Shown here: positions 1-7,680 of the stretch, piece after piece
Layout of the letters: each line of letters begins with the position of its first letter
How positions within the stretch are numbered: the first letter of the stretch is position 1
Origin: 62-47 sp039808365
GTDB taxonomy: Bacteria > Pseudomonadota > Alphaproteobacteria > Rhizobiales > Xanthobacteraceae
NCBI GenBank assembly: GCA_039808365.1
Contig: JBDHSX010000112.1
Span: 1-12,711 of the forward strand
Length of the DNA: 12,711 nt
Direction of reading: 5' to 3'
Program-made: the position numbers and the translations under genes
Notes under the pieces: model-generated
What the model was told of the DNA's origin: nothing
Seen by the model: the letters and a program-made list of their open reading frames with translations, nothing else
Database searches by the model: none

Positions 1-47
1 AATTTCTCGTAACGAAGGAACAAGTGAATCAAAAAATAATTCTATAT
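1..47. other. AT-rich edge downstream of mnmE
   Basis: By my count 35 of these 47 bases are A or T, in strong contrast to the GC-rich remainder. The minus strand carries a run of six T about 15 bases past the mnmE stop, but I see no strong stem before it, so a terminator is not proven. The next gene beyond this edge is not visible. In many alphaproteobacteria mnmG (gidA) follows mnmE. Confidence 0.4.
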
Positions 48-1448
48 TTATTTTCCAATGCAGAAGTCCCGGAAAATGACATCCAGCACGTCCTCGACAT
101 CGACGCGGCCAAGCAACCGGCCGAGCATGGTGGCGGCGGCGCGTAATTCCTCCGCGACCAGCTCGTCTCCCTGGCTTCCGACCGAAATGCTGCGTCGCAA
201 CATGACGACCGTTGTGCGCAGCAATTCCCGGTGTCGGGCCCGTCCGATCACGGCGGACTCACCGGCCGCGAAATACTCCGCGGCATAAGTGCGGATCGCA
301 TCGACCAGTTCCGCCACCCCGTCGCCCCGCGCCGCCGAGATTGCAAATTCCCGTTTCCATACCGGGCCTTGCTGCATTGCAGCATAATCGGATGAATTCC
401 GGTTCGATGCGCGCATCCCGGCCGCGTTCCCGGCCCCGCTGCCCGTCGCGAGGTCGATCTTGTTGCAGACCAGCCAGCACGCCGCATCCCCGGCAAGATC
501 GGCCATCGGCGCATCGGCCAATGGCCGACCCTCGACCAGCCACAGCACCAGGTCGGCTTCCGCCGCCCGCTCCCGGGCGCGGCGCACGCCCTCCTGCTCC
601 ACAGGGTCCTGCGCCTCGCGAATGCCGGCGGTGTCGATCAAGGTCACCGGATAGCCGTCGAGGTCGAGCTGCGCCTCGATGACGTCCCGCGTGGTGCCGG
701 CATGGGGCGACACGATCGCCACGTCGCGCCGCGCCAGCATGTTCATCAGGGTCGATTTGCCGACATTGGGCGCGCCGGCGATCGCCACCACCAGGCCGTC
801 GCGCAGCCGCTCGCTGTGCGCGGAGGCCGCCAGCGCCTGCTCGATCTCCGCCTTCAGCGCCGCGACCTTCTCCAGCGCCGGCGCCAGCAGGTCCCGCGGC
901 ACGTCGCTTTCGTCGGCGAAGTCGATTCCCGCCTCGATCAGCGCCGCCGCCTCGATGATCCGCTGCCGCCAGTCACGCGCCTTGTCGCCCAGAAGGCCGC
1001 GCATGTGCCGCAACGCCTGCCGCCGCTGCCGATCGGTGTCGGCGTGGATCAGATCGTCGAGCCCCTCGGCCTCGGTGAGGTCGATCTTGCCGTTCTCGAA
1101 GGCGCGCCGGGTGAATTCGCCGGGCTCCGCCGGCCGCGTCCCCCTGAGCGCCGACAACGCCGCGACCAGGGAAGCCAGCACCGCGCGGCCGCCATGGACG
1201 TGCAACTCGACGACATCCTCGCCGGTGGCGCTGGCCGGGCCGGGAAACCACAGCACCACCGCGTCGTCGATCGCCTCGCCGCGGGCGTCGCGCAGCCACG
1301 CCCGCGTCGCCACGCGCGGCGGCGGCCGCTTGCCGGCCAGCGCGTCCAGCACCGCGCCGGCCCGCGCGCCGGAGATGCGGACGACGGCGATCGCGGTCGG
1401 CGGACGGCCGGACGACAAGGCGAAGATGGTTTGTTCCGACGGATGCAT
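48..1448 (-). CDS. mnmE: tRNA uridine-5-carboxymethylaminomethyl modification GTPase MnmE (TrmE)
   Basis: MnmE is the G protein that works with MnmG to build the (carboxymethyl)aminomethyl group on wobble U34 of certain tRNAs, using a formyl-tetrahydrofolate-type C1 donor. At 466 aa it is of normal family length. The N-terminal folate-binding domain covers roughly residues 1-120. An all-helical region surrounds the G domain, which has P-loop GAPNVGKS (225-232), switch motif TTRD (252-255), DTAGI (272-276) and NKID (329-332). The protein ends in the diagnostic FCIGK with the catalytic Cys at 463. Between NKID and the following SA motif (371-372) there are 38 residues, about 20 more than I recall for E. 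coli. The ATG start at 1448 gives the usual MHPxxQTIFALSSG opening. It is divergent from the YyaL-like gene and is transcribed away from the candidate origin. Confidence 0.97.
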   Translation of the reverse strand: MHPSEQTIFALSSGRPPTAIAVVRISGARAGAVLDALAGKRPPPRVATRAWLRDARGEAIDDAVVLWFPGPASATGEDVVELHVHGGRAVLASLVAALSALRGTRPAEPGEFTRRAFENGKIDLTEAEGLDDLIHADTDRQRRQALRHMRGLLGDKARDWRQRIIEAAALIEAGIDFADESDVPRDLLAPALEKVAALKAEIEQALAASAHSERLRDGLVVAIAGAPNVGKSTLMNMLARRDVAIVSPHAGTTRDVIEAQLDLDGYPVTLIDTAGIREAQDPVEQEGVRRARERAAEADLVLWLVEGRPLADAPMADLAGDAACWLVCNKIDLATGSGAGNAAGMRASNRNSSDYAAMQQGPVWKREFAISAARGDGVAELVDAIRTYAAEYFAAGESAVIGRARHRELLRTTVVMLRRSISVGSQGDELVAEELRAAATMLGRLLGRVDVEDVLDVIFRDFCIGK

Positions 1449-1523
1449 GGCCTATCTATTCAACGAGCGCGACGCGCGACGCAACCCGGCATCGCGCCGC
1501 CCCCGCAACCGGAAAGCCGCATC
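1449..1523. promoter_or_regulatory. Divergent intergenic region between mnmE and the YyaL-like gene
   Basis: This 75-bp gap must hold the start signals of both genes, or the promoters lie inside the coding regions. On the plus strand GGAAAG at 1511-1516 stands 7 nt before the ATG at 1524 and is a fair ribosome binding site. On the minus strand AGG lies 2 nt before the mnmE ATG, which is closer than ideal. I could not assign convincing -35/-10 pairs. Confidence 0.4.
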
Positions 1524-3542
<2,019 letters not shown>

Positions 3543-3571
3543 GACCAGATCAGGTTCGATCGCTCATTTTT

Positions 3572-3721
3572 CCCGTCATTGCGAGGAGGCGAATTCCCCG
3601 TCATTGCGAGGAGGCGAAGCCGACGAAGCAATCCAGCTCTTTACCGCGTGGCCGACCGGATTGCTTCGCGGAGCCTGTGCCCGGACAGCGCGAAGCGCTG
3701 ATCCGAGTGCTCGCAATGACG
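3572..3721. repeat. REP-like palindromic element, long variant with duplicated left arm
   Basis: CGTCATTGCGAG at 3599-3610 is exactly complementary to CTCGCAATGACG at 3710-3721. A nested pair, CGAAGCAATCC (3624-3634) and GGATTGCTTCG (3658-3668), lies inside. A third stem, CAGCGC-GAA-GCGCTG, occupies 3686-3700. The left arm is duplicated: the 22-bp CCCGTCATTGCGAGGAGGCGAA occurs at 3572-3593 and again at 3597-3618, a period of 25. A shorter copy of the same element is at 12631-12708. The element sits in the gap where the YyaL-like gene and rho converge, which is typical of REP-type repeats lying after genes. The family is common in this bacterial group (recalled, not searched). Confidence 0.85.
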
Positions 3722-3746
3722 ATCCAATCCTGATTGCGCCTACGCT

Positions 3747-3782
3747 GAAAACAAAAATGCCCGCGAGCGCTCGCGGGCATTT
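3747..3782 (-). terminator. Intrinsic terminator of rho
   Basis: AAATGCCCGCGAGC at 3755-3768 is followed directly by its exact complement at 3769-3782, a perfect 28-bp palindrome. Read on the minus strand, the stem leads into TTTTTGTTTT at about 3748-3757, a proper U-tract 28 nt after the rho stop codon. On the plus strand the stem is followed by only a short T run, so it would serve the YyaL-like gene poorly. Confidence 0.85.
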
Positions 3783-3809
3783 CAAATCAAGGACGATCAC
3801 GCCAAGCGG

Positions 3810-5075
3810 TCAGGTATTCATCGAATCGAAGAACTCGGCGTTGTTCTTGGTGTTGCGCAGCTTGTCGAGCAGGAACTCGATGGCGTCCATGGTGCCCATC
3901 GGATTGAGGATGCGCCGCAGCACATACATCTTCTTGAGCAGTTGCGGATCGGTGATGAGTTCTTCCTTGCGGGTGCCGGAGCGGGCGATGTCGATCGCCG
4001 GGAAGGTGCGCTTGTCGGCGACCTTGCGGTCGAGAATCAGTTCCGAGTTGCCGGTGCCCTTGAATTCCTCGAAGATCACCTCGTCCATGCGGCTGCCGGT
4101 ATCGACCAGCGCGGTGGCGATGATGGTCAGCGAGCCGCCCTCCTCGATATTGCGCGCCGCGCCGAAGAACCGCTTCGGCCGCTGCAGGGCGTTGGCGTCG
4201 ACGCCGCCGGTCAGAACCTTGCCGGAGGACGGCACCACGGTGTTATAGGCGCGGCCCAAACGCGTGATGGAATCCAGCAGGATCACCACGTCGCGGCCGT
4301 GCTCGACCAGCCGCTTGGCTTTCTCGATCACCATTTCCGCGACCTGGACGTGACGCACCGCCGGCTCGTCGAAGGTCGACGACACCACCTCGCCCTTCAC
4401 CGAGCGCTGCATGTCGGTGACTTCCTCGGGCCGCTCGTCGATCAACAGCACGATCAGGTAGCATTCCGGATGGTTCGCCGTGATCGAATGGGCGATGTTC
4501 TGCATCAGCACGGTCTTGCCGGTGCGCGGCGGCGCGACGATCAGCGCGCGCTGGCCCTTGCCGATCGGGGCGACGATGTCGATGACGCGCGGCGACAGGT
4601 CCTTGCGGGTCGGATCGTTGAGTTCGAGCTTGAAGCGCTCGTCCGGAAACAGCGGGGTCAGGTTGTCGAAATTGACCTTGTGCTTGGACTTTTCCGGGTC
4701 CTCGAAATTGAGGGTGTTGACCTTGAGCAGCGCGAAATAGCGTTCGCCTTCCTTCGGGCTGCGGATATGGCCTTCGATGGTGTCGCCGGTGCGCAGGCCG
4801 AAACGGCGGATCTGCGACGGCGACACGTAGATGTCATCGGGGCCGGGCAGATAATTGGCGTCCGGCGAGCGCAGGAAGCCGAAGCCGTCCGACAGCACCT
4901 CGACGACGCCCTCGCCGATGATGTCGATTTCCTGAATCGCCAATTGCTTGAGAATGGCGAACATCAGCTCCTGCTTGCGCATGGTGCTGGCGTTCTCGAC
5001 GCCGAGCTCCTCCGCCAGCGTCACCAGTTCGCCGGGGGTCTGGGCCTTGAGGTCCTGGAGTTTCATTTCCCGCAT
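3810..5075 (-). CDS. rho: Transcription termination factor Rho
   Basis: Rho is the hexameric RNA-dependent ATPase that loads on unstructured C-rich nascent RNA and releases RNA polymerase. At 421 aa it matches the usual 418-425. The N-terminal helical Rho_N domain (about 5-47) is followed by the cold-shock-type primary RNA-binding domain (about 52-120, with GFGFLRSP). Next comes the ATPase core with Walker A APPRTGKT (181-188) and Walker B VVILLDS (263-269), then the Q/R-loop region with TGGVDANALQRPKRFFGAAR. The start is either ATG 5075 (MREMKLQDLK) or ATG 5066 (MKLQDLK). I keep the first, as alphaproteobacterial homologues commonly begin MRE-KLQDLK. It lies downstream of hemJ on the same strand but has its own promoter and ends at a strong intrinsic terminator. 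Confidence 0.98.
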   Translation of the reverse strand: MREMKLQDLKAQTPGELVTLAEELGVENASTMRKQELMFAILKQLAIQEIDIIGEGVVEVLSDGFGFLRSPDANYLPGPDDIYVSPSQIRRFGLRTGDTIEGHIRSPKEGERYFALLKVNTLNFEDPEKSKHKVNFDNLTPLFPDERFKLELNDPTRKDLSPRVIDIVAPIGKGQRALIVAPPRTGKTVLMQNIAHSITANHPECYLIVLLIDERPEEVTDMQRSVKGEVVSSTFDEPAVRHVQVAEMVIEKAKRLVEHGRDVVILLDSITRLGRAYNTVVPSSGKVLTGGVDANALQRPKRFFGAARNIEEGGSLTIIATALVDTGSRMDEVIFEEFKGTGNSELILDRKVADKRTFPAIDIARSGTRKEELITDPQLLKKMYVLRRILNPMGTMDAIEFLLDKLRNTKNNAEFFDSMNT

Positions 5076-5261
5076 GGGGGTGGTCCTGTAGAAAAAAGAA
5101 GGAGAAAACCGAAGGTGGCTTTCGAAAATGCGGAATGCCTGACGGCAGGTCCGCAGATCTGAAGCAAGGAAGGTGCCGGAAAGGCTTCAAACCCGATGTG
5201 GCGGCCGAAGCCATCGGGCTCTCGGACGACGACCACATCCGCCTGCGTTGGGGGTGGGATG
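5076..5261 (-). promoter_or_regulatory. rho mRNA leader (about 186 nt), pyrimidine-rich
   Basis: If transcription starts about 7 nt after the -10 at 5268-5273, the rho message carries a leader of about 186 nt. Two stretches are strikingly pyrimidine-rich on the transcript: one close to the 5' end (about 5240-5262, with CCCACCCCCAACGC) and one just before the gene (about 5087-5115, with TTTTCTCCTTCTTTTTTC). Such C/U-rich, G-poor RNA is what Rho binds. In E. coli rho represses itself through its leader, so the same could hold here. That is an inference from composition only. Confidence 0.4.
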
Positions 5262-5267
5262 GAACGA

Positions 5268-5296
5268 ATATAGAAAGTCAGCGGCCATCGCGCAAG
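5268..5296 (-). promoter_or_regulatory. Probable rho promoter
   Basis: On the minus strand CTTGCG (5291-5296) is separated by exactly 17 nt from CTATAT (5268-5273). The housekeeping consensus in rhizobia is CTTGAC-N17-CTATAT, so the -10 is perfect, the spacing is ideal and the -35 matches 4 of 6. It lies between the hemJ stop codon and rho, so rho can be transcribed independently of hemJ. Confidence 0.6.
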
Positions 5297-5330
5297 ACGG
5301 CGCCGGCGGCGAGAAGCGCGGAAACCGGCG

Positions 5331-5753
5331 TCAAAACGGCTTGACGATCACCATGATCACGATCGCGATCATCAGAACTGTCGGTATTTCATTGATTATT
5401 CGATAGAATTTCTGGCTTCGCGTATTCCGGTCCTGGCCGAACTCACGGACCCAGCGGCTAAACATCCCATGGACGCCCGACATCACCAGCACCAGGAAAA
5501 ACTTGACGTGAAACCAGCCGCTCATGAGCCAGTTTCCGTCCCAGGCGAGGTAGAGGCCGAGCACCCAGGTCACGATCATCGCCGGATTGATGATGGCTTT
5601 CAGCAATCGCCGTTCCATCACCTTGAAGGTCTCGGACTGCTTCGATCCGACCTCCGCCTCGCAATGGTAAACGAACAGACGCGGCAGATAGAGCATGCCC
5701 GCCATCCAGGAAATCACCGCGATGACGTGAAAAGCCTTGATCCATTCGTACAT
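5331..5753 (-). CDS. hemJ: Protoporphyrinogen IX oxidase HemJ
   Basis: HemJ is the membrane enzyme that oxidises protoporphyrinogen IX to protoporphyrin IX, the step before iron insertion in haem synthesis. It replaces HemG/HemY in most alphaproteobacteria. At 140 aa it has the family length. Four hydrophobic helices are visible (about 5-26, 54-74, 80-99, 121-138). Family landmarks include KAFHVIAVISWMAGMLYLPR with His9 in helix 1, the HVK triplet at 82-84 and His95. I start at ATG 5753 (MYEWIKAFHV), the usual opening. A TTG at 5759 would add two residues. No clear Shine-Dalgarno sequence precedes either. hemJ is the left neighbour of the candidate origin, a place often held by hemE. Confidence 0.93.
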   Translation of the reverse strand: MYEWIKAFHVIAVISWMAGMLYLPRLFVYHCEAEVGSKQSETFKVMERRLLKAIINPAMIVTWVLGLYLAWDGNWLMSGWFHVKFFLVLVMSGVHGMFSRWVREFGQDRNTRSQKFYRIINEIPTVLMIAIVIMVIVKPF

Positions 5754-5870
5754 CTGCAAGTCTCGTTGAGGTTTGAGGCGATGCCGGCTGGAACTGGTTG
5801 GCGATGATGCGGGTTATCGTCGGCCGGACGGACGCCAAGCCCATTCCTATCCGCAGCGCCCCTCTTTCCC

Positions 5871-5896
5871 AATCAATATTTAGAGAATCTTAAGTT
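5871..5896. other. AT-rich block with IHF-like site; possible DNA unwinding element
   Basis: Twenty-one of 26 bases are A or T, unlike the surrounding GC-rich DNA. Its start, AATCAATATTTAG (5871-5883), fits the IHF consensus WATCAANNNNTTR with one mismatch. Origins usually have an AT-rich unwinding element beside the DnaA boxes, and in Caulobacter IHF binds within the origin. The block could instead belong to the hemJ promoter. Confidence 0.4.
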
Positions 5897-5942
5897 TGAG
5901 TCTGAATGACCGTGATTTGCGGCCGAACAATTTTTTCCCGCC

Positions 5943-5951
5943 TTGTCCAAA
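5943..5951 (+). promoter_or_regulatory. Weak DnaA-box-like 9-mer
   Basis: TTGTCCAAA matches TTATCCACA at 7 of 9 positions. It is the first of several TTGTC-containing 9-mers on the plus strand of this gap. Weak on its own. Confidence 0.25.
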
Positions 5952-6003
5952 TCCGCCGCGCCATTGTCACCGCTTTTCCCGCGCCCGGCCACCAATCCGA
6001 TAT

Positions 6004-6021
6004 CGTTTGAATTTTCAAACG
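6004..6021. promoter_or_regulatory. 18-bp inverted repeat (possible operator)
   Basis: CGTTTGAA and TTCAAACG form perfect 8-bp arms around a TT spacer. The length and spacing suit binding of a dimeric regulator. The site lies near the middle of the hemJ / PPDK-regulator gap, inside the candidate origin. I do not recognise the motif. Confidence 0.5.
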
Positions 6022-6097
6022 GTTGTCAGCCGACAGGGCGAAGTTATCAAGCGACAAACCGATCCATTCCCGCTAGACTCGCAAGGGCCGCGGAATC

Positions 6098-6106
6098 TTG
6101 TCCACG
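6098..6106 (+). promoter_or_regulatory. DnaA-box-like 9-mer
   Basis: TTGTCCACG matches TTATCCACA at 7 of 9 positions and lies 10 bp before a reverse-strand box at 6117. Confidence 0.3.
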
Positions 6107-6116
6107 CCGCCGGACC

Positions 6117-6125
6117 TGTGCAAAA
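6117..6125 (-). promoter_or_regulatory. DnaA box, fits TTWTNCACA
   Basis: The minus strand reads TTTTGCACA, which fits the relaxed E. coli consensus TTWTNCACA at every position. It is the best consensus match in the gap. Confidence 0.4.
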
Positions 6126-6174
6126 GGATCGCAGTTGTCCCAAGCCCTCCGACCGATGGTAAAAATTCCGTAAA

Positions 6175-6193
6175 TCGTCCACACCGATTCACA
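6175..6193 (+). promoter_or_regulatory. Pair of DnaA-box-like 9-mers one helical turn apart
   Basis: TCGTCCACA (6175-6183) and CGATTCACA (6185-6193) start 10 bp apart on the same strand and face. The first matches TTATCCACA at 7 of 9. The second matches the Caulobacter-type TGATNCACA at 8 of 9 and contains a GATTC methylation site. They lie just upstream of the PPDK-regulator start, so they could also act in its control. Confidence 0.35.
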
Positions 6194-6210
6194 CAACACA
6201 CAGGGCCAGC

Positions 6211-7050
6211 GTGCCGACCTCGCGCAGTTATTTCCATCTTCACATGGTGTCGGATTCGACCGGCGAAACCCTGATCACGGTGGGGCGCGCGGTCGCCGCG
6301 CAATACGCCAACGTCACGCCGGTGGAACACGTCTATCCGCTGGTGCGCAGCCAGAAGCAGCTTGACCGCGTGCTGGCCGAGATCGAGGAAGCGCCCGGCA
6401 TCGTCCTGTTCACCTTGCTGGAAAAGGACCTGGTCGATCGCCTTGAGGGCAAGTGCAAGGAGATCAACATCCCGAGCCTGTCGATCATCGGCCCGGTGAT
6501 GCAGTTGTTCCAGGCCTATCTCGGCGCCGCCACCACCGGCCGGGTCGGCGCGCAGCACACCCTGAACGCCGATTATTTCAAGCGGATCGACGCGCTGAAC
6601 TACACCATGATGCACGACGACGGCCAGCACGTCGAAGGGCTGGAGGAGGCCGACGTGGTGCTGGTCGGGGTGTCGCGCACCTCGAAGACGCCGACCTCGA
6701 TCTATCTCGCCAATCGCGGCATCCGCACCGCCAACGTGCCGCTGGTGCCCGGCGTGCCGATCCCGCCGCAACTGGAGGCGCTGAAGAAGCCGCTGGTGGT
6801 CAGCCTTCACGCCACCCCGGAGCGGCTGATCCAGATCCGGCAGAACCGGCTGCTCAGCATCGGCGCGCATTCCGCCAACGATATCTACACCGACAAGCAG
6901 TCGGTGACCGACGAGGTCGCCGCCGCGCGCCGCCTCAGCGCCCGGCACGGCTGGGCGCTATTGGACGTGACGCGGCGCTCGATCGAGGAAACCGCCGCCG
7001 CCGTCCTCAAGCTCTATGCCGACCGGCAACGGCAGCGGACGCCGGAATGA
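6211..7050 (+). CDS. Pyruvate, phosphate dikinase regulatory protein (DUF299 family)
   Basis: Family members are bifunctional. They inactivate pyruvate phosphate dikinase by ADP-dependent threonine phosphorylation and reactivate it by phosphate-dependent dephosphorylation that releases pyrophosphate, so they switch gluconeogenic PEP formation. At 279 aa the length is normal. The N-terminus FHLHMVSDSTGET and the P-loop-like nucleotide site GVSRTSKT (153-160) are diagnostic, as is the C-terminal DVTRRSIEETAA. The GTG at 6211 is chosen because AGGG (6202-6205) stands 5 nt before it and FHLHxVSDSTGET must be included. The next ATG (6244) would remove part of that motif. The target dikinase is not in this window. 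First gene of a four-gene operon and right neighbour of the candidate origin. Confidence 0.95.
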   Translation: MPTSRSYFHLHMVSDSTGETLITVGRAVAAQYANVTPVEHVYPLVRSQKQLDRVLAEIEEAPGIVLFTLLEKDLVDRLEGKCKEINIPSLSIIGPVMQLFQAYLGAATTGRVGAQHTLNADYFKRIDALNYTMMHDDGQHVEGLEEADVVLVGVSRTSKTPTSIYLANRGIRTANVPLVPGVPIPPQLEALKKPLVVSLHATPERLIQIRQNRLLSIGAHSANDIYTDKQSVTDEVAAARRLSARHGWALLDVTRRSIEETAAAVLKLYADRQRQRTPE

Positions 7051-7670
7051 CCGGTGCGCGGACCATGCTGGCGGAGGGCCAGCCGCCGTTGATTCTGGCG
7101 TCGCAAAGCCGCGCCCGGTGGGCGGTTCTCGCCGGCGCCGGCATCGCGTGCGAAGCGCTGCCCGCCGACCTCGACGAGCGCGCCGTCGAGGCGGAATCCG
7201 GATTGAGCGCGCCGGGCGAGGTGGCTGAGCGTCTGGCGTTCGCCAAGGCGGCGGCGGTGTCGAAACTCAATCCGGGCCGCTATGTGATCGGCGCCGACCA
7301 GACGCTGGCGCTGGGCGCGCGGCGGTTCAGCAAGCCGGCGGATCGCGCCGCCGCCGCCGCTCAGATCGCGGCGCTCGCCGGACATACCCACGAGCTTCAT
7401 GCCGCCGTCGCGGTCGTGCGCGACGGCGAGGCGCTGTTTTCCCACCTCAGCGTGGCGCGGATGACGATGCGGCCGTTGAGCGGTCAGGCGATCGACGCCT
7501 ATCTTGCCGCGGCTGGCGATGCGGCGCTGGGCAGCGTCGGCGCCTACCAGCTCGAAGGACTGGGCGTCCATCTGTTCGAACGGATCGAAGGCGACTATTT
7601 CACCATTCTCGGGCTGCCGCTGCTGCCGCTGCTGGCGTTTTTGCGGAGCCGGGATGTTCTGAAAATATAG
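7047..7670 (+). CDS. maf: Maf-family nucleoside triphosphate pyrophosphatase
   Basis: Maf proteins hydrolyse non-canonical or modified nucleoside triphosphates (dTTP/UTP/pseudo-UTP or 7-methyl-GTP, depending on subgroup) to monophosphate and pyrophosphate. At 207 aa it has normal length. The signature is LILASQSRAR (15-24), a slightly altered form of LASxSxRR. The catalytic acid is in IGADQ (Asp84). The C-terminal GDYFTILGLPLLPLLAFLR is typical. Gln after Asp (GADQ rather than GADT) resembles the YceF, 7-methyl-GTP subgroup, but I cannot decide substrate from this alone. The ATG overlaps the stop codon of the preceding gene as ATGA, so translation is probably coupled. Upstream in-frame sequence is only out-of-frame reading of the previous gene. 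Confidence 0.93.
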   Translation: MTGARTMLAEGQPPLILASQSRARWAVLAGAGIACEALPADLDERAVEAESGLSAPGEVAERLAFAKAAAVSKLNPGRYVIGADQTLALGARRFSKPADRAAAAAQIAALAGHTHELHAAVAVVRDGEALFSHLSVARMTMRPLSGQAIDAYLAAAGDAALGSVGAYQLEGLGVHLFERIEGDYFTILGLPLLPLLAFLRSRDVLKI

Positions 7671-7680
7671 GACGGCGAGG

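Larger units (their letters stand above)
5754..6210. other. Candidate chromosomal replication origin (oriC) between hemJ and the PPDK-regulator gene
   Basis: This 457-bp gap divides two divergent gene blocks. Ten of the 12 genes in the window point away from it. In Caulobacter crescentus and Rickettsia prowazekii the origin lies between hemE and RP001; RP001 is, as I recall, the DUF299/PPDK-regulator family that forms the right border here, and maf, coaE, dnaQ and secB follow in the same order. Seen in the sequence: an AT-rich block (5871-5896), an IHF-like site (5871-5883), DnaA-box-like 9-mers at 5943, 6098, 6117 (reverse), 6175 and 6185, five GANTC sites (5885, 5898, 6076, 6093, 6186) and an inverted repeat at 6004-6021. 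No perfect TTATCCACA box exists and no CtrA box was found. It must also hold the promoters of the two flanking genes. Confidence 0.6.

Noticed and set aside
702..1523. 274-residue N-terminal extension of the YyaL-like protein
   Set aside because: It is antisense to mnmE, and the family N-terminus begins at 1524.
3942..5162. 406-codon open frame on the plus strand
   Set aside because: It is antisense to rho and rich in Asp/Arg/His/Val repeats typical of a complementary frame in GC-rich DNA.
4834..5238. Upstream reading frame starting in the rho leader (MWSSSES...) and overlapping rho out of frame
   Set aside because: It has only a poor ribosome binding site and continues 134 codons into rho in a mirror-like frame. 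A leader peptide is possible but not supported.
5890..5904. Possible CtrA box (TTAA-N7-TTAA) in the origin gap
   Set aside because: TTAA at 5890-5893 is followed after 7 nt by TCTG, so the second half is missing. No other copy was found in the gap.
6044..6052. TTATCAAGC as a DnaA box
   Set aside because: It starts like TTATC but differs at three of the last four positions, so I did not count it.
6073..6948. 291-codon open frame on the minus strand crossing into the origin gap
   Set aside because: It is antisense to the PPDK-regulator gene, and its end in the intergenic gap has no coding character.
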